This document shows, in pieces, positions 1 to 5,992 of a DNA stretch of 8,260 bases (positions are counted from its first letter, which is position 1; every line of letters begins with the position of its first letter). The stretch is from contig WAQM01000082.1 of assembly GCA_015520245.1 (NCBI GenBank), forward strand, positions 1-8,260. Reading direction: 5' to 3'. A program made the translations under genes and the position numbers. The notes under the pieces are model-generated. The model was not told the DNA's origin, made no database searches, and worked only from the letters and a program-made list of their open reading frames with translations. The DNA is from Pyrodictiaceae archaeon. GTDB lineage: Archaea; Thermoproteota; Thermoprotei_A; Sulfolobales; Pyrodictiaceae.

Positions 1-2
1 GC

Positions 3-10
3 TATATATA
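3..10 (+). promoter_or_regulatory. TATA-like element upstream of the C/D box sRNA
   Basis: An uninterrupted TATATATA run stands out in GC-rich surroundings. Archaeal TATA boxes sit about 25 nt before the transcription start, which would place a start near base 33, shortly before the sRNA at about 45. The RNA would then be trimmed at its 5' end. The upstream context, including any BRE, is outside the window, so this is inference. Confidence 0.45.
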
Positions 11-44
11 CCGTGCCGCCGGGGGCCCAGGGCGGGGCACACCT

Positions 45-108
45 ACGGCGTGATGTGCCCGGTTTTCAGCTGAGCCGTGATGAGGAGTTGCTCTACTGAC
101 CCGGCCGT
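45..108 (+). ncRNA. C/D box guide sRNA (archaeal sno-like RNA)
   Basis: The boxes fall in the canonical archaeal order and spacing. Box C is GTGATGT (50-56, last base off consensus), followed by a 13-nt guide (57-69) and D' CTGA (70-73). After a 3-nt gap come C' GTGATGA (77-83), a 12-nt guide (84-95) and D CTGA (96-99). Flanks ACGGC (45-49) and GCCGT (104-108) can pair as a terminal stem, with four unpaired bases after box D. Such RNAs assemble with L7Ae, Nop5 and fibrillarin to direct 2'-O-methylation of the target base paired with the fifth guide nucleotide before D or D', here T65 and C91. The predicted targets read CTGAAAACCGGGC (A methylated) and TAGAGCAACTCC (G methylated). The second resembles a tRNA D-arm 3' half, but I cannot name a target. 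Exact ends are estimates. Confidence 0.85.
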
Positions 109-122
109 CAGCCCCGGTGGAG

Positions 123-154
123 GCACGTCATCGCCGGAGCGCTCGGGGACGTGC
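123..154 (+). other. Possible stem-loop between sRNA and first gene
   Basis: GCACGT (123-128) is repeated inverted as ACGTGC (149-154). A weaker CCG/CGG pairing inside flanks the palindrome GAGCGCTC (137-144). This could be a folded RNA 3' of the sRNA, a leader element or a chance structure in GC-rich DNA. No U-tract follows, so it does not look like a classic terminator. Confidence 0.3.
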
Positions 155-316
155 AATCAACATCATCCAGCGCCACGCTAGGGCGGGAGCCGAGAAACCT
201 TGATTACGGTTTCGCCCGCACCCGCAGCGCGGATGAGGATTCAACCCCGTCTCCGGACCGTGCGGGATGAGGAGTGCACCGGTTGCCGACGCGCCACGGG
301 CCGCAGGGGTCGAACC

Positions 317-622
317 GTGAGCGCCGCCTGCCTGAAGCTTGAGCTCACGGGCAGCGAGCTGGTCTTCGTGAACGAGTGCGACCGCGAGGTCGCGCTGTTA
401 GAGGTCGAGGTTAAGTATCACGTTACGGGGCTGCCGGTCGTGGCTCCTGCGGGCCGGCCCGCGCGCGTCAGGAGGCTGGTCACCGAGCGCCTCAAGCCCG
501 GCGTCAGCATACCGCCGCGCGGCTCCTTCACGCTCTACTTTGGTGCGGTCAGCAACGTGGTTGAAGTCCATGCCGTCGTCGAGACCGGCTCGGGCCCCAG
601 GAGGGTCAAGCTCTACGGGTGA
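317..622 (+). CDS. Small hypothetical beta-rich protein (101 aa)
   Basis: I do not recognise this protein. From the chosen GTG it reads VSAACLKLELTG and alternates hydrophobic and polar residues in several likely beta strands (LKLELTG, ELVFVNE, LLEVEVKYHV, SFTLYFG, VVEVHAVVE). That suggests a small beta-sandwich, soluble, with no signal peptide or membrane segment. The open frame extends up to a TTG at 200 (140 aa), but that extra N-terminus is arginine-rich, with scattered Cys and poorer third-position GC. A GGGGT stretch sits about 7 nt before the GTG at 317, so the shorter form is preferred. The gene appears to be a single transcription unit: it is followed by 138 nt with AT-rich promoter sequence for ppsA. 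Function is unknown, and the gene call rests on open frame and codon pattern. Confidence 0.6.
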   Translation: MSAACLKLELTGSELVFVNECDREVALLEVEVKYHVTGLPVVAPAGRPARVRRLVTERLKPGVSIPPRGSFTLYFGAVSNVVEVHAVVETGSGPRRVKLYG

Positions 623-689
623 GGTGCGGAGCCCGGAGCCATCACAACTTGGTGTCTGTGGTTCGGCGGCGGTTTACCACTAACCACGC

Positions 690-726
690 TGTTAGATAAG
701 TATAATAGTCAAGCAATTTTTTAAAA
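690..726 (+). promoter_or_regulatory. Promoter region of ppsA with two TATA-like boxes
   Basis: This is the most AT-rich stretch nearby. It contains AGTATAATAG (698-707) and TTTTTTAAAA (717-726). With the usual archaeal spacing they would start transcripts near 728 and 747, giving leaders of roughly 33 and 14 nt before the ppsA ATG at 761. Which box is used cannot be told from sequence; two start sites are possible. Confidence 0.55.
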
Positions 727-742
727 CGTACGGGGGCGTGTA

Positions 743-757
743 GGGCCGCGGCGGCCC
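743..757 (+). other. GC hairpin just before the ppsA start
   Basis: GGGCC (743-747) and GGCCC (753-757) form an inverted repeat around GCGGC, ending 3 nt before the ATG. It lies where a ribosome-binding site would be, and no clear GGTG or GGAG motif is seen there. If a leader is transcribed from the upstream TATA box, this hairpin could affect initiation. A transcript starting near 747 would remove one arm. Confidence 0.3.
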
Positions 758-760
758 GCC

Positions 761-3142
761 ATGGGCGACCTCATTGTTTGGATCAGCAGGGACGCTCCCG
801 AGGACGCCAGGCTTCTGGGCGGCAAGGGCGCGGGGCTCGTCAAGCTGATTAAGCTGGGCCTGAACGTCCCGCCGGGCTTCATAGTCACGACGAGGGCCTT
901 CGAGCGGTTCATGGAGGCCGCGGGGCTAAAGGAGAGGGTGGCTGAGATCCTGGCCAGCGTCCAGCCTGAGGACCCCAGCTCCCTGCGCGAGCTCGAGAGG
1001 CGCGTTAGAAGCCTCATAGAGGCGGCGCCGCTACCCCGCGAGCTCATCGAGGCGTTGAGGCGCGCCTACGACGAGCTTAGGAGGCGCGTAGGCGGTGACC
1101 CCCTGCTCGCCGTGAGGAGCAGCGCCACGGCCGAGGATCTGGAGCTCGCGAGCTTTGCTGGCCAGCTCGAGACGGCGCTGGGCGTGAGGGGCTTCGACGA
1201 GCTCGTGAAGGCCGTAAAGCGCGTATGGTCCAGCCTTTACACGGCCAGGGCTATCGCCTACCGAGCCGAGAAGGGGGTACCCCAGACCGCCTCGTCGATG
1301 GCAGTCATCGTGCAGAAGCTCGTCGAGGCCGACGCGGCCGGCGTGGCGTTCACGATCCACCCCGCCACCGGGTCGGGCGAGTACGTAGTAATCGAGGCCT
1401 CGGTAGGGCTCGGCGAGGCTGTGGTCAAGGGTGAAGTCACACCAGACATCTTCGTGGTCAGGAAGAGCGACCTAGCGCTGGTGGAGGAGAGGGTGTCGGA
1501 GAAGGCCGTAGCCTACGTGGTTAGGGACGGCAGGGTGGTCAAAGTCAGGCTCGAGGGGGCCAAGGCGCGTGAGCCTAGCCTGCCCCGCGAGAAGGTCGTT
1601 GAGCTCGCCAGGGCTGCGCTAGAGATCGAGAGGGCCTACGGCAGACCAGTCGACGTAGAGTGGGCTGTCGAGGACGGCGTGCTCTACATACTCCAGGCGA
1701 GGCCCGAGACCGTGTGGAGCCGGGCCGAGCGCCTGCGCCGCGAGCCCTCCGGACCCCCCGCTGCGCGCGTGCTGGTCCGGGGGGTGCCGGCGAGCCCCGG
1801 TGTCGCCACGGGCGTGGCCAGGGTCGTACTCAGCCCCGACAGCGAGGAGGCCCGCAGGTTTAGGGAGGGCGAGGTGCTGGTCACCCGCATGACCGACCCC
1901 GACTGGGTGCCCCTGATGAGGAAGGCGGCCGCGATAGTCACGGACGAGGGCGGCATGACGAGCCACGCCGCGATAGTGTCCAGGGAGCTCGGCATCCCGG
2001 CCGTAGTCGGGACCCGCGAGGCCACGAAGATCATACGGACCGGGATGGTCGTTACGGTCGACGGCAGCCGGGGCGTGGTCTACGAGGGCGCCGTCGGTGA
2101 GCGCGCCCCCGAGCGCCGGGCAGGAGCCGAGGTGTTACCCATGCAGCCCCACGCGTACCCCGCCACCGCGACGAAAATATACATGAACCTCGGCGAGCCC
2201 GACGCGATAGACAAGTACCTACACCTACCGTTCGACGGCATAGGACTCATGAGGATAGAGTTCATCCTCAGCAGCTGGATCGGCTACCACCCCCTCTACG
2301 CGCTGGAGAGCGGGCGGGAGGACGAGTACGTCAGGAAGCTGGCCGAGGGCATAGCCCGCGTCGCCTCGGCCGTGTACCCGCGGCCCGTGGTCGTCCGCTT
2401 CAGCGACTTCAAGACGAACGAGTATAGGAAGCTGAGGGGCGGTGAGCGGTTCGAGCCCGACGAGAGGAACCCCATGATCGGCTGGAGGGGCGTCTCAAGG
2501 TACATCCACCCGAGGTTCGAGAAGGCGTTCAGACTGGAGGTTCGCGCCGTGCTGCGCGTCCGCGAGGACATGGGCTACAACAACGTGTGGGTCATGCTGC
2601 CATTCGTTAGGACAACCTGGGAGCTGGAGCGCGCCCTCAAGATAATGGAGGACGAGGGGCTAAGGCGTAGCAGGGACTTCAAGGTGTGGGTCATGGCGGA
2701 GGTCCCTAGCGTCGTGCTGCTGGCCGAGGAGTTCGCGCGCTACGTGGACGGGTTCAGCATAGGCTCCAACGATCTCACGCAGCTCGTCCTGGGGGTCGAC
2801 AGAGACTCGGCGATGCTTGCCGAGATGGGCTACTTCGATGAGAGGGACCCCGCAGTGCTGAAGGCCATAGCGATGCTGATCGAGAAGGCCCATAGGATGG
2901 GGCGCACCGTTTCGATATGCGGGCAGGCCCCGAGCGTCTACCCGGAGCTAGTCGAGTTCCTCGTCGAACACGGCATCGACAGCATAAGCGTCAACCCAGA
3001 CGCGGTCATACCCACTAGGATGCTCGTAGCGTCGGTGGAGAGGAGGGTAATGCTCAAGAGGCTGGAGAGGCTCGAGGAGGCTATCAGGGAGCTCAGCAGT
3101 GCTCTATCCGCCCTGGTGCGTGGACGGCCTAGCAGCCCCTAG
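761..3142 (+). CDS. ppsA: Phosphoenolpyruvate synthase (pyruvate, water dikinase), 793 aa
   Basis: Converts pyruvate, ATP and water to PEP, AMP and phosphate, the entry step of gluconeogenesis in the cytoplasm; in some archaea the family can also run toward pyruvate. Domains in order: ATP-grasp nucleotide-binding domain (about 1-320) with GGKGAGL near 21 and AVRSSATAED around Arg119; phosphohistidine swivelling domain (about 335-445) with GGMTSHAAIVSRELGIPAV, catalytic His402; and the PEP/pyruvate TIM-barrel domain (about 465-765) with GIGLMRIEFI, SIGSNDLTQL and SICGQAP, catalytic Cys720. Length matches archaeal PpsA (about 790-820 aa), and all expected active-site residues are present. The ATG at 761 begins GDLIVWISRDAPED, a typical family N-terminus. 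The gene overlaps the following nucleotidyltransferase by 23 nt, implying cotranscription. An extra basic, helical tail follows residue 765. The family assignment is secure; direction of flux in vivo is inference. Confidence 0.97.
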   Translation: MGDLIVWISRDAPEDARLLGGKGAGLVKLIKLGLNVPPGFIVTTRAFERFMEAAGLKERVAEILASVQPEDPSSLRELERRVRSLIEAAPLPRELIEALRRAYDELRRRVGGDPLLAVRSSATAEDLELASFAGQLETALGVRGFDELVKAVKRVWSSLYTARAIAYRAEKGVPQTASSMAVIVQKLVEADAAGVAFTIHPATGSGEYVVIEASVGLGEAVVKGEVTPDIFVVRKSDLALVEERVSEKAVAYVVRDGRVVKVRLEGAKAREPSLPREKVVELARAALEIERAYGRPVDVEWAVEDGVLYILQARPETVWSRAERLRREPSGPPAARVLVRGVPASPGVATGVARVVLSPDSEEARRFREGEVLVTRMTDPDWVPLMRKAAAIVTDEGGMTSHAAIVSRELGIPAVVGTREATKIIRTGMVVTVDGSRGVVYEGAVGERAPERRAGAEVLPMQPHAYPATATKIYMNLGEPDAIDKYLHLPFDGIGLMRIEFILSSWIGYHPLYALESGREDEYVRKLAEGIARVASAVYPRPVVVRFSDFKTNEYRKLRGGERFEPDERNPMIGWRGVSRYIHPRFEKAFRLEVRAVLRVREDMGYNNVWVMLPFVRTTWELERALKIMEDEGLRRSRDFKVWVMAEVPSVVLLAEEFARYVDGFSIGSNDLTQLVLGVDRDSAMLAEMGYFDERDPAVLKAIAMLIEKAHRMGRTVSICGQAPSVYPELVEFLVEHGIDSISVNPDAVIPTRMLVASVERRVMLKRLERLEEAIRELSSALSALVRGRPSSP

Positions 3143-4118
3143 GGCCGGTGACCTGCTAATCGCTGCGCGTGGCGCCGCGGTGGTGCACCTCTACCTGAGG
3201 CGCGGGCACACGCCCCACACGGTCTTCGCCGTGCCCAAGTACGTCGAGGCCGCGGACGCTGCGGGGCCATGGAGCTTCGCTGGCAGGCCGCTCAGAAGGG
3301 TGCTGGACGCGTACACGGCGCGCGGGGCCGTGAGGGCTCTGCAGGCGGCGCCCGGGAGCGTGGCCTACAGCCCCCTCTTCGGCGCCGATGTCGCCGAGCT
3401 GCACCTGGGCCACGGGCTCGTGGTCTGCAGCTCCCTGCTCTGCGCCGACCACCTGGTGAGGGCAGCGCCCTGGGCCCCCCAGGTCGAGGCCTACCGTGAA
3501 CTGCTAGTAGCGCTCGGGGCACGCGGAGTCGAGCCCTCCTGCCTCAGGCCGACGGGCTCCCTGCTGCTGGGCAGCACCCACCGCGGCTCGGACCTCGATG
3601 TCGTGATAGCGGGCTTCGAGTGCGCCGCGAGAGTCCTCGAGGTAGCGCGCGAGGTCTTGGAGCCGGCCCGGCTGCCCGACAGGGCCTTCGCCGAGAGGGT
3701 CGCGCGCGAGGCGAGGCTGAGGGGGGTACCGTACCAGCACCTAGCCAGGACGCTGCCGCGCTGGATCCGGGTGCGGGTTAGGGGCGTGGAGGTCTCGCTC
3801 TCGTTCGCCGACGATGCGCTAAGGGGCTCACCGGAGCGCCGCGTGCTGGTGGTGGGAGGCAGGGTGGTGAGGACCAAGATCGAGCTGGACGCGCTTGAGC
3901 CCGGCCTGCTAGACTACCCGGCCTTAGCGTGGCTGAGCCGGGGCAGCTTCGACGTCCTGGTCCTCCTTGACACACTGTACGTGCCGTCGCTGCTGGAGGG
4001 CGGGTGCTTCACGGTCCGCGGCGGCGAGGCTGTGCTCCGCATCGGCGCCGACGAGCTCCGCGCGCTGGTCGTGGGGGCTCGGGAGCACGGGACAACGTAC
4101 GTGGTTAGGGGCTGCTGA
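3120..4118 (+). CDS. Archaeal predicted nucleotidyltransferase (332 aa)
   Basis: Resembles the archaeal predicted nucleotidyltransferases sometimes annotated as 'DNA polymerase beta subunit-like' (the COG1665 type). The N-terminal part (GDLLIAARG, then FAVPKYVEA) is the small beta-rich domain seen in that family. The core follows with GSLLLGSTHRGSDLDVVIAG: Gly146-Ser147, then metal-binding Asp158 and Asp160, the pol-beta fold hallmark. The third carboxylate usually found on a later strand is not obvious: the candidate strand reads GVEVSLSF (around Glu224-Ser226), with Asp231-Asp232 just after. The substrate is unknown. An in-frame GTG at 3099 would add seven residues; I chose the GTG at 3120 because MDGLAAPRAGDLL runs straight into the conserved GDL start and GGTG lies just before it. 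The gene overlaps ppsA by 23 nt, so it is probably translated from the same mRNA, and its 3' end overlaps the opposing gene by 14 nt. Confidence 0.82.
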   Translation: MDGLAAPRAGDLLIAARGAAVVHLYLRRGHTPHTVFAVPKYVEAADAAGPWSFAGRPLRRVLDAYTARGAVRALQAAPGSVAYSPLFGADVAELHLGHGLVVCSSLLCADHLVRAAPWAPQVEAYRELLVALGARGVEPSCLRPTGSLLLGSTHRGSDLDVVIAGFECAARVLEVAREVLEPARLPDRAFAERVAREARLRGVPYQHLARTLPRWIRVRVRGVEVSLSFADDALRGSPERRVLVVGGRVVRTKIELDALEPGLLDYPALAWLSRGSFDVLVLLDTLYVPSLLEGGCFTVRGGEAVLRIGADELRALVVGAREHGTTYVVRGC

Positions 4119-4452
4119 GACTCTCGCGCAGGAGCCTCACGGCCTCCTCGAGCTTCCTCCTCCTCTCGTCGCCCTCCGCGGCGAGAGCTTCAGCGAGCAC
4201 CCCGACGAGCCTATAGAGCGTGGCGGTCTCCTGGGCCAGCCTGGTCACCTTGTCCTCTAGCTCGCTGAGCCTGGTGTTCACTGTATCCATCAGCACGTCT
4301 ATCGTGTGCACCAGCTCGTCGACGTCGTGGGTGTGGTGGTGCTCGTGCCCATGCTCATGGGCCAGCTCGGGGTGCAGCTCCATGACCTCCTGCACGACCT
4401 TCTGCAGGTCCTCCTCCCTCTTGGGCAGCGTCATCCTCATGCGCTTACCCAC
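4105..4452 (-). CDS. Histidine-rich coiled-coil protein (115 aa), unknown function
   Basis: I do not recognise a named family. From the GTG at 4452 it begins VGKRMRMTLPKREED, a basic start followed by a helix. Then comes a striking His cluster, HEHGHEHHHTH (residues 32-42), and a long heptad-like helix (about 44-112, e.g. LSELEDKVTRLAQETATLYRL). It looks like a soluble coiled-coil oligomer with a metal-binding loop for Zn, Ni or Co; the metal role is inference. Start choice: GGAGGGTGA (4466-4458 on minus) is a strong ribosome-binding site 5 nt before this GTG. The ATGs at 4440 and 4434 are too far away, and the open frame upstream to 4539 lies inside the previous gene. The start overlaps the previous stop by 8 nt, so coupled translation is likely. 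It is the last gene of a three-gene minus-strand cassette, and its end overlaps the nucleotidyltransferase by 14 nt. Confidence 0.78.
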   Translation of the reverse strand: MGKRMRMTLPKREEDLQKVVQEVMELHPELAHEHGHEHHHTHDVDELVHTIDVLMDTVNTRLSELEDKVTRLAQETATLYRLVGVLAEALAAEGDERRRKLEEAVRLLRESLSSP

Positions 4453-4711
4453 GAGGCTCACCCTCCACGAGCACCTTGCTGAGCCTCCTGGTGTACTCGT
4501 TAAGCACCAGGACGACCCTCCGGAGCCCGCGCTCGTCAATGCAACGCGATCTCAGCGTGCGCCCGTCCGCCGTCACCGCGACGATGCGCCGGCGCTGCGG
4601 GGCCGCGCAGCGCTCGACCCTGAACCCCCTCAGCTTGCCAACCGCGGCCAGGCCCTCGATGAACGCCACCGGCACCTCGCCTCCCCACTCGTCGGGTTCC
4701 ACGCTACTCAC
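4445..4711 (-). CDS. Small conserved-looking hypothetical protein (88 aa)
   Basis: Not recognised. It starts MSSVEPDEWGGEVPVAFIEG at a GTG embedded in the GGTGAGTAG that ends the upstream membrane-protein gene, an 8-nt overlap. It is small, basic and soluble, probably mixed alpha/beta: a helix (AFIEGLAAVGKLRGF), then strands (FRVERCA, RRIVAVTADGRTL), then a C-terminal helix (LRRVVLVLNEYTRRLSKVLVE). Two cysteines (in RCAAP and RCIDE) are too few for a metal site alone. The gene sits between a three-pass membrane protein and a His-rich coiled-coil protein, all three overlapping, so the products probably act together. No function can be assigned. Reality of the gene is supported by both overlaps, the downstream ribosome-binding site placed at its 3' end, and codon pattern. 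Confidence 0.7.
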   Translation of the reverse strand: MSSVEPDEWGGEVPVAFIEGLAAVGKLRGFRVERCAAPQRRRIVAVTADGRTLRSRCIDERGLRRVVLVLNEYTRRLSKVLVEGEPRG

Positions 4712-5006
4712 CGAGCGCTAACTGGGCAAGAGCGTTTAAAAGGCTAGCCAGGTGCGGGGGCGCCCGCGCACCGCGTGCCATCAGGGCCGCGCCGCCAACC
4801 AGGGCGGCCGCCGCCAGCGCGAGGCCCAAGTGGTCAGCGCCCGCAGCCCGGTAAGCGAGGATGGGCATGTTCTCCGCAATGATCCATAGTAGCGACGCTA
4901 GCCTGGGCCTCGCGTAGGCCCTCGGCCTAACCGCCAGTCCCGCCAGCGAGGCCAACAGCGTATAGCCTGACACGATGTAGATGCCGGGGAGGGCCTGCAA
5001 TGCCAT
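4704..5006 (-). CDS. Small three-pass membrane protein (100 aa), unknown
   Basis: Three hydrophobic segments are visible: residues about 8-26 (YIVSGYTLLASLAGLAV), 36-54 (LASLLWIIAENMPILAY) and 60-78 (GLALAAAALVGGAALMA). A short amphipathic helix follows at the C-terminus. The positively charged loop between segments 1 and 2 (RPRAYARPR) suggests it faces the cytoplasm, though that is a rule-of-thumb inference. The ATG at 5006 has GGAG 7 nt upstream (5017-5014 on minus), and a CTTTAA element about 40 nt upstream (5049-5044) could be its TATA box. Both lie inside the opposing gene that starts at 5000, so the two genes overlap head to head by 7 nt; later starts (TTG at 5000, GTG at 4973) remain possible. 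It heads the minus-strand cassette. The family is not recognised. Confidence 0.68.
   Translation of the reverse strand: MALQALPGIYIVSGYTLLASLAGLAVRPRAYARPRLASLLWIIAENMPILAYRAAGADHLGLALAAAALVGGAALMARGARAPPHLASLLNALAQLALGE
4961..4966 (+). promoter_or_regulatory. Candidate TATA box for the Cys-rich protein/MarC pair
   Basis: TATAGC lies about 38 nt before the ATG at 5000, inside the opposing membrane-protein gene. A start of transcription near 4987 would leave a short leader that just includes the GGGGAGGG ribosome-binding site (4987-4993). The match is weak and short. Confidence 0.3.
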
Positions 5007-5338
5007 CCGCGGGCTCCGAGCTCGCCGAGAGGATCGCGAAGGCGTTAAAGACGTTCTCAGCCTTCGTGTTCCACAGGGATCTTGACCCGCCCCCCGAGGT
5101 GCTAGGGCTCATAAGGGAGCTGGGGCTGGCCCCCCTGCTCACCGTGTCGAGCCTGCCGGGCGGGTACTACGTCATCGCGCCTAACACGCGGCCCTGTGCG
5201 ATCGAGTGCAAGCTGCGGGTGTGCCGGGAGGCCGGCGAGGACGAGAAGGAGCGCTGCATGCTAAGCTGCCTCGAGGACTGCCGCAGCAAGCTCGTAGACA
5301 GGATCGTCGAGGTGCTTAAGGGCCGTGCTGGACGCTGA
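5000..5338 (+). CDS. Cysteine-patterned small protein upstream of MarC (112 aa)
   Basis: Not recognised. The N-terminal half is a helix plus a short alpha/beta segment (ELAERIAKALKTFSAFVFHR, then GLAPLLTVSSLPGGYYVIAP). The C-terminal half carries six cysteines, C66, C70, C75, C86, C90 and C94, spaced CX3CX4CX10CX3CX3C. They lie mostly within charged helical sequence (RCMLSCLEDCRSKL). The paired CX3C pattern recalls helical-hairpin disulfide proteins and could equally hold a metal or Fe-S centre; only the pattern is certain. There is no signal peptide or membrane segment, so it is likely cytoplasmic. GGGGAGGG ends 6 nt before the ATG, supporting this start. It overlaps marC by 14 nt, so the two are cotranscribed and translationally coupled, which hints that it works with that membrane protein. 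Confidence 0.78.
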   Translation: MPSAGSELAERIAKALKTFSAFVFHRDLDPPPEVLGLIRELGLAPLLTVSSLPGGYYVIAPNTRPCAIECKLRVCREAGEDEKERCMLSCLEDCRSKLVDRIVEVLKGRAGR

Positions 5339-5930
5339 GGCCCTCGCGAAGTCGGTCGCGCTCCTCTTCATAGCGATAGACCCCCTGGGCAACGCCCCTC
5401 TCTTCCACTCCGTTACCGCTAGCTTCCCGCACCCGCTCCGCAGGAGGATAGTGATCAGGAGCGTCAAGGTGGCCACCGCGCTCCTAGCCCTCTTCGCAGC
5501 TGCTGGCGACGCCGCACTCTACTACTTCGGCTTGACCGTCGACGACTTCAGGGTGGCCGGCGGCATAATACTCTTCGTGTACGGTGCCGCCGGCATACTA
5601 GGCTTCACCGAGGTTACAAGCATAAGGCCCGGTAGGCTCGACGCGGAGGCCATAGCCGTGGTGCCGCTCGCGACCCCGCTGCTCGCGGGCCCGGCAGCCA
5701 TAGCCACCGTGCTCTACATCAAGGCCGTCTACGGAGTGACGTACGCCGCCATATCGATAGCCTTGAACTCGGCTGTGACGCTCGCCCTGCTCTACCACAG
5801 CGAGCGCATGCTGAGGCTCCTGGGCAGAACGGGGGGCCTCGCGCTAGCCAAGATCATGTCGCTGCTCCTCATGGCGATAGCCGTCGCCATGGTGAGGGAG
5901 GGGCTACAAAACATGCTGAAAGGCTGCTGA
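5325..5930 (+). CDS. MarC family integral membrane protein (201 aa)
   Basis: Belongs to the MarC/YchE (UPF0056) family of roughly 200-residue inner-membrane proteins with about six helices. Despite the name, multiple-antibiotic resistance is not established and the transport substrate is unknown. Visible family signatures are FIAIDPLGNAPLFHSVT (residues 15-31) and the internally repeated PLATPLLAGPAAI (114-126), probably half-helix re-entrant elements. Hydrophobic segments lie near 8-27, 43-70, 76-94, 109-131, 138-157 and 172-191. The GTG at 5325 lies inside the end of the preceding Cys-rich gene (14-nt overlap), with GAGGTG 10 nt upstream. Length is normal for the family, with no frameshift. 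The family is confident; the role is not. Confidence 0.93.
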   Translation: MLDAEALAKSVALLFIAIDPLGNAPLFHSVTASFPHPLRRRIVIRSVKVATALLALFAAAGDAALYYFGLTVDDFRVAGGIILFVYGAAGILGFTEVTSIRPGRLDAEAIAVVPLATPLLAGPAAIATVLYIKAVYGVTYAAISIALNSAVTLALLYHSERMLRLLGRTGGLALAKIMSLLLMAIAVAMVREGLQNMLKGC

Positions 5931-5960
5931 GAAACAAGTAAACCTTGATAAGCAAAAACC

Positions 5961-5968
5961 GTTAATAG
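5961..5968 (+). promoter_or_regulatory. TATA box of the winged-helix regulator gene
   Basis: GTTAATAG lies in the AT-rich 62-nt gap after marC. Transcription would start near 5990, a few bases before the GTG at 5993, giving an essentially leaderless mRNA as is common for first genes in Crenarchaeota. The palindrome AGTACT (5975-5980), between the box and the start, is a possible regulator site, but it is short. Confidence 0.5.
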
Positions 5969-5992
5969 CCGTAAAGTACTACCCTACCTCGG

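Noticed and set aside
13..40. GTGCC/GGCAC inverted repeat as a tRNA or RNA gene
   Set aside because: It forms a simple hairpin but has none of the tRNA arms or conserved T-loop bases. It probably reflects GC-rich leader sequence near the sRNA promoter.
105..170. A second C/D box RNA on the minus strand (ATGATGT at 166-160, CTGA at 111-108)
   Set aside because: The inner boxes are degenerate (CCGA, CGATGA) and the second guide spacer is about 16 nt, outside the usual spacing. The match is weaker than the clear plus-strand sRNA next to it.
1619..2034. Long minus-strand open frames inside ppsA
   Set aside because: They are antisense shadows caused by high third-position GC; the opposite strand encodes an unbroken, motif-complete PpsA.
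4220..4747. Plus-strand open frame of 175 codons across the minus cassette
   Set aside because: It is a low-complexity Ser/Thr/Cys-rich reading opposite three well-supported overlapping genes, with no ribosome-binding site or recognisable domain.
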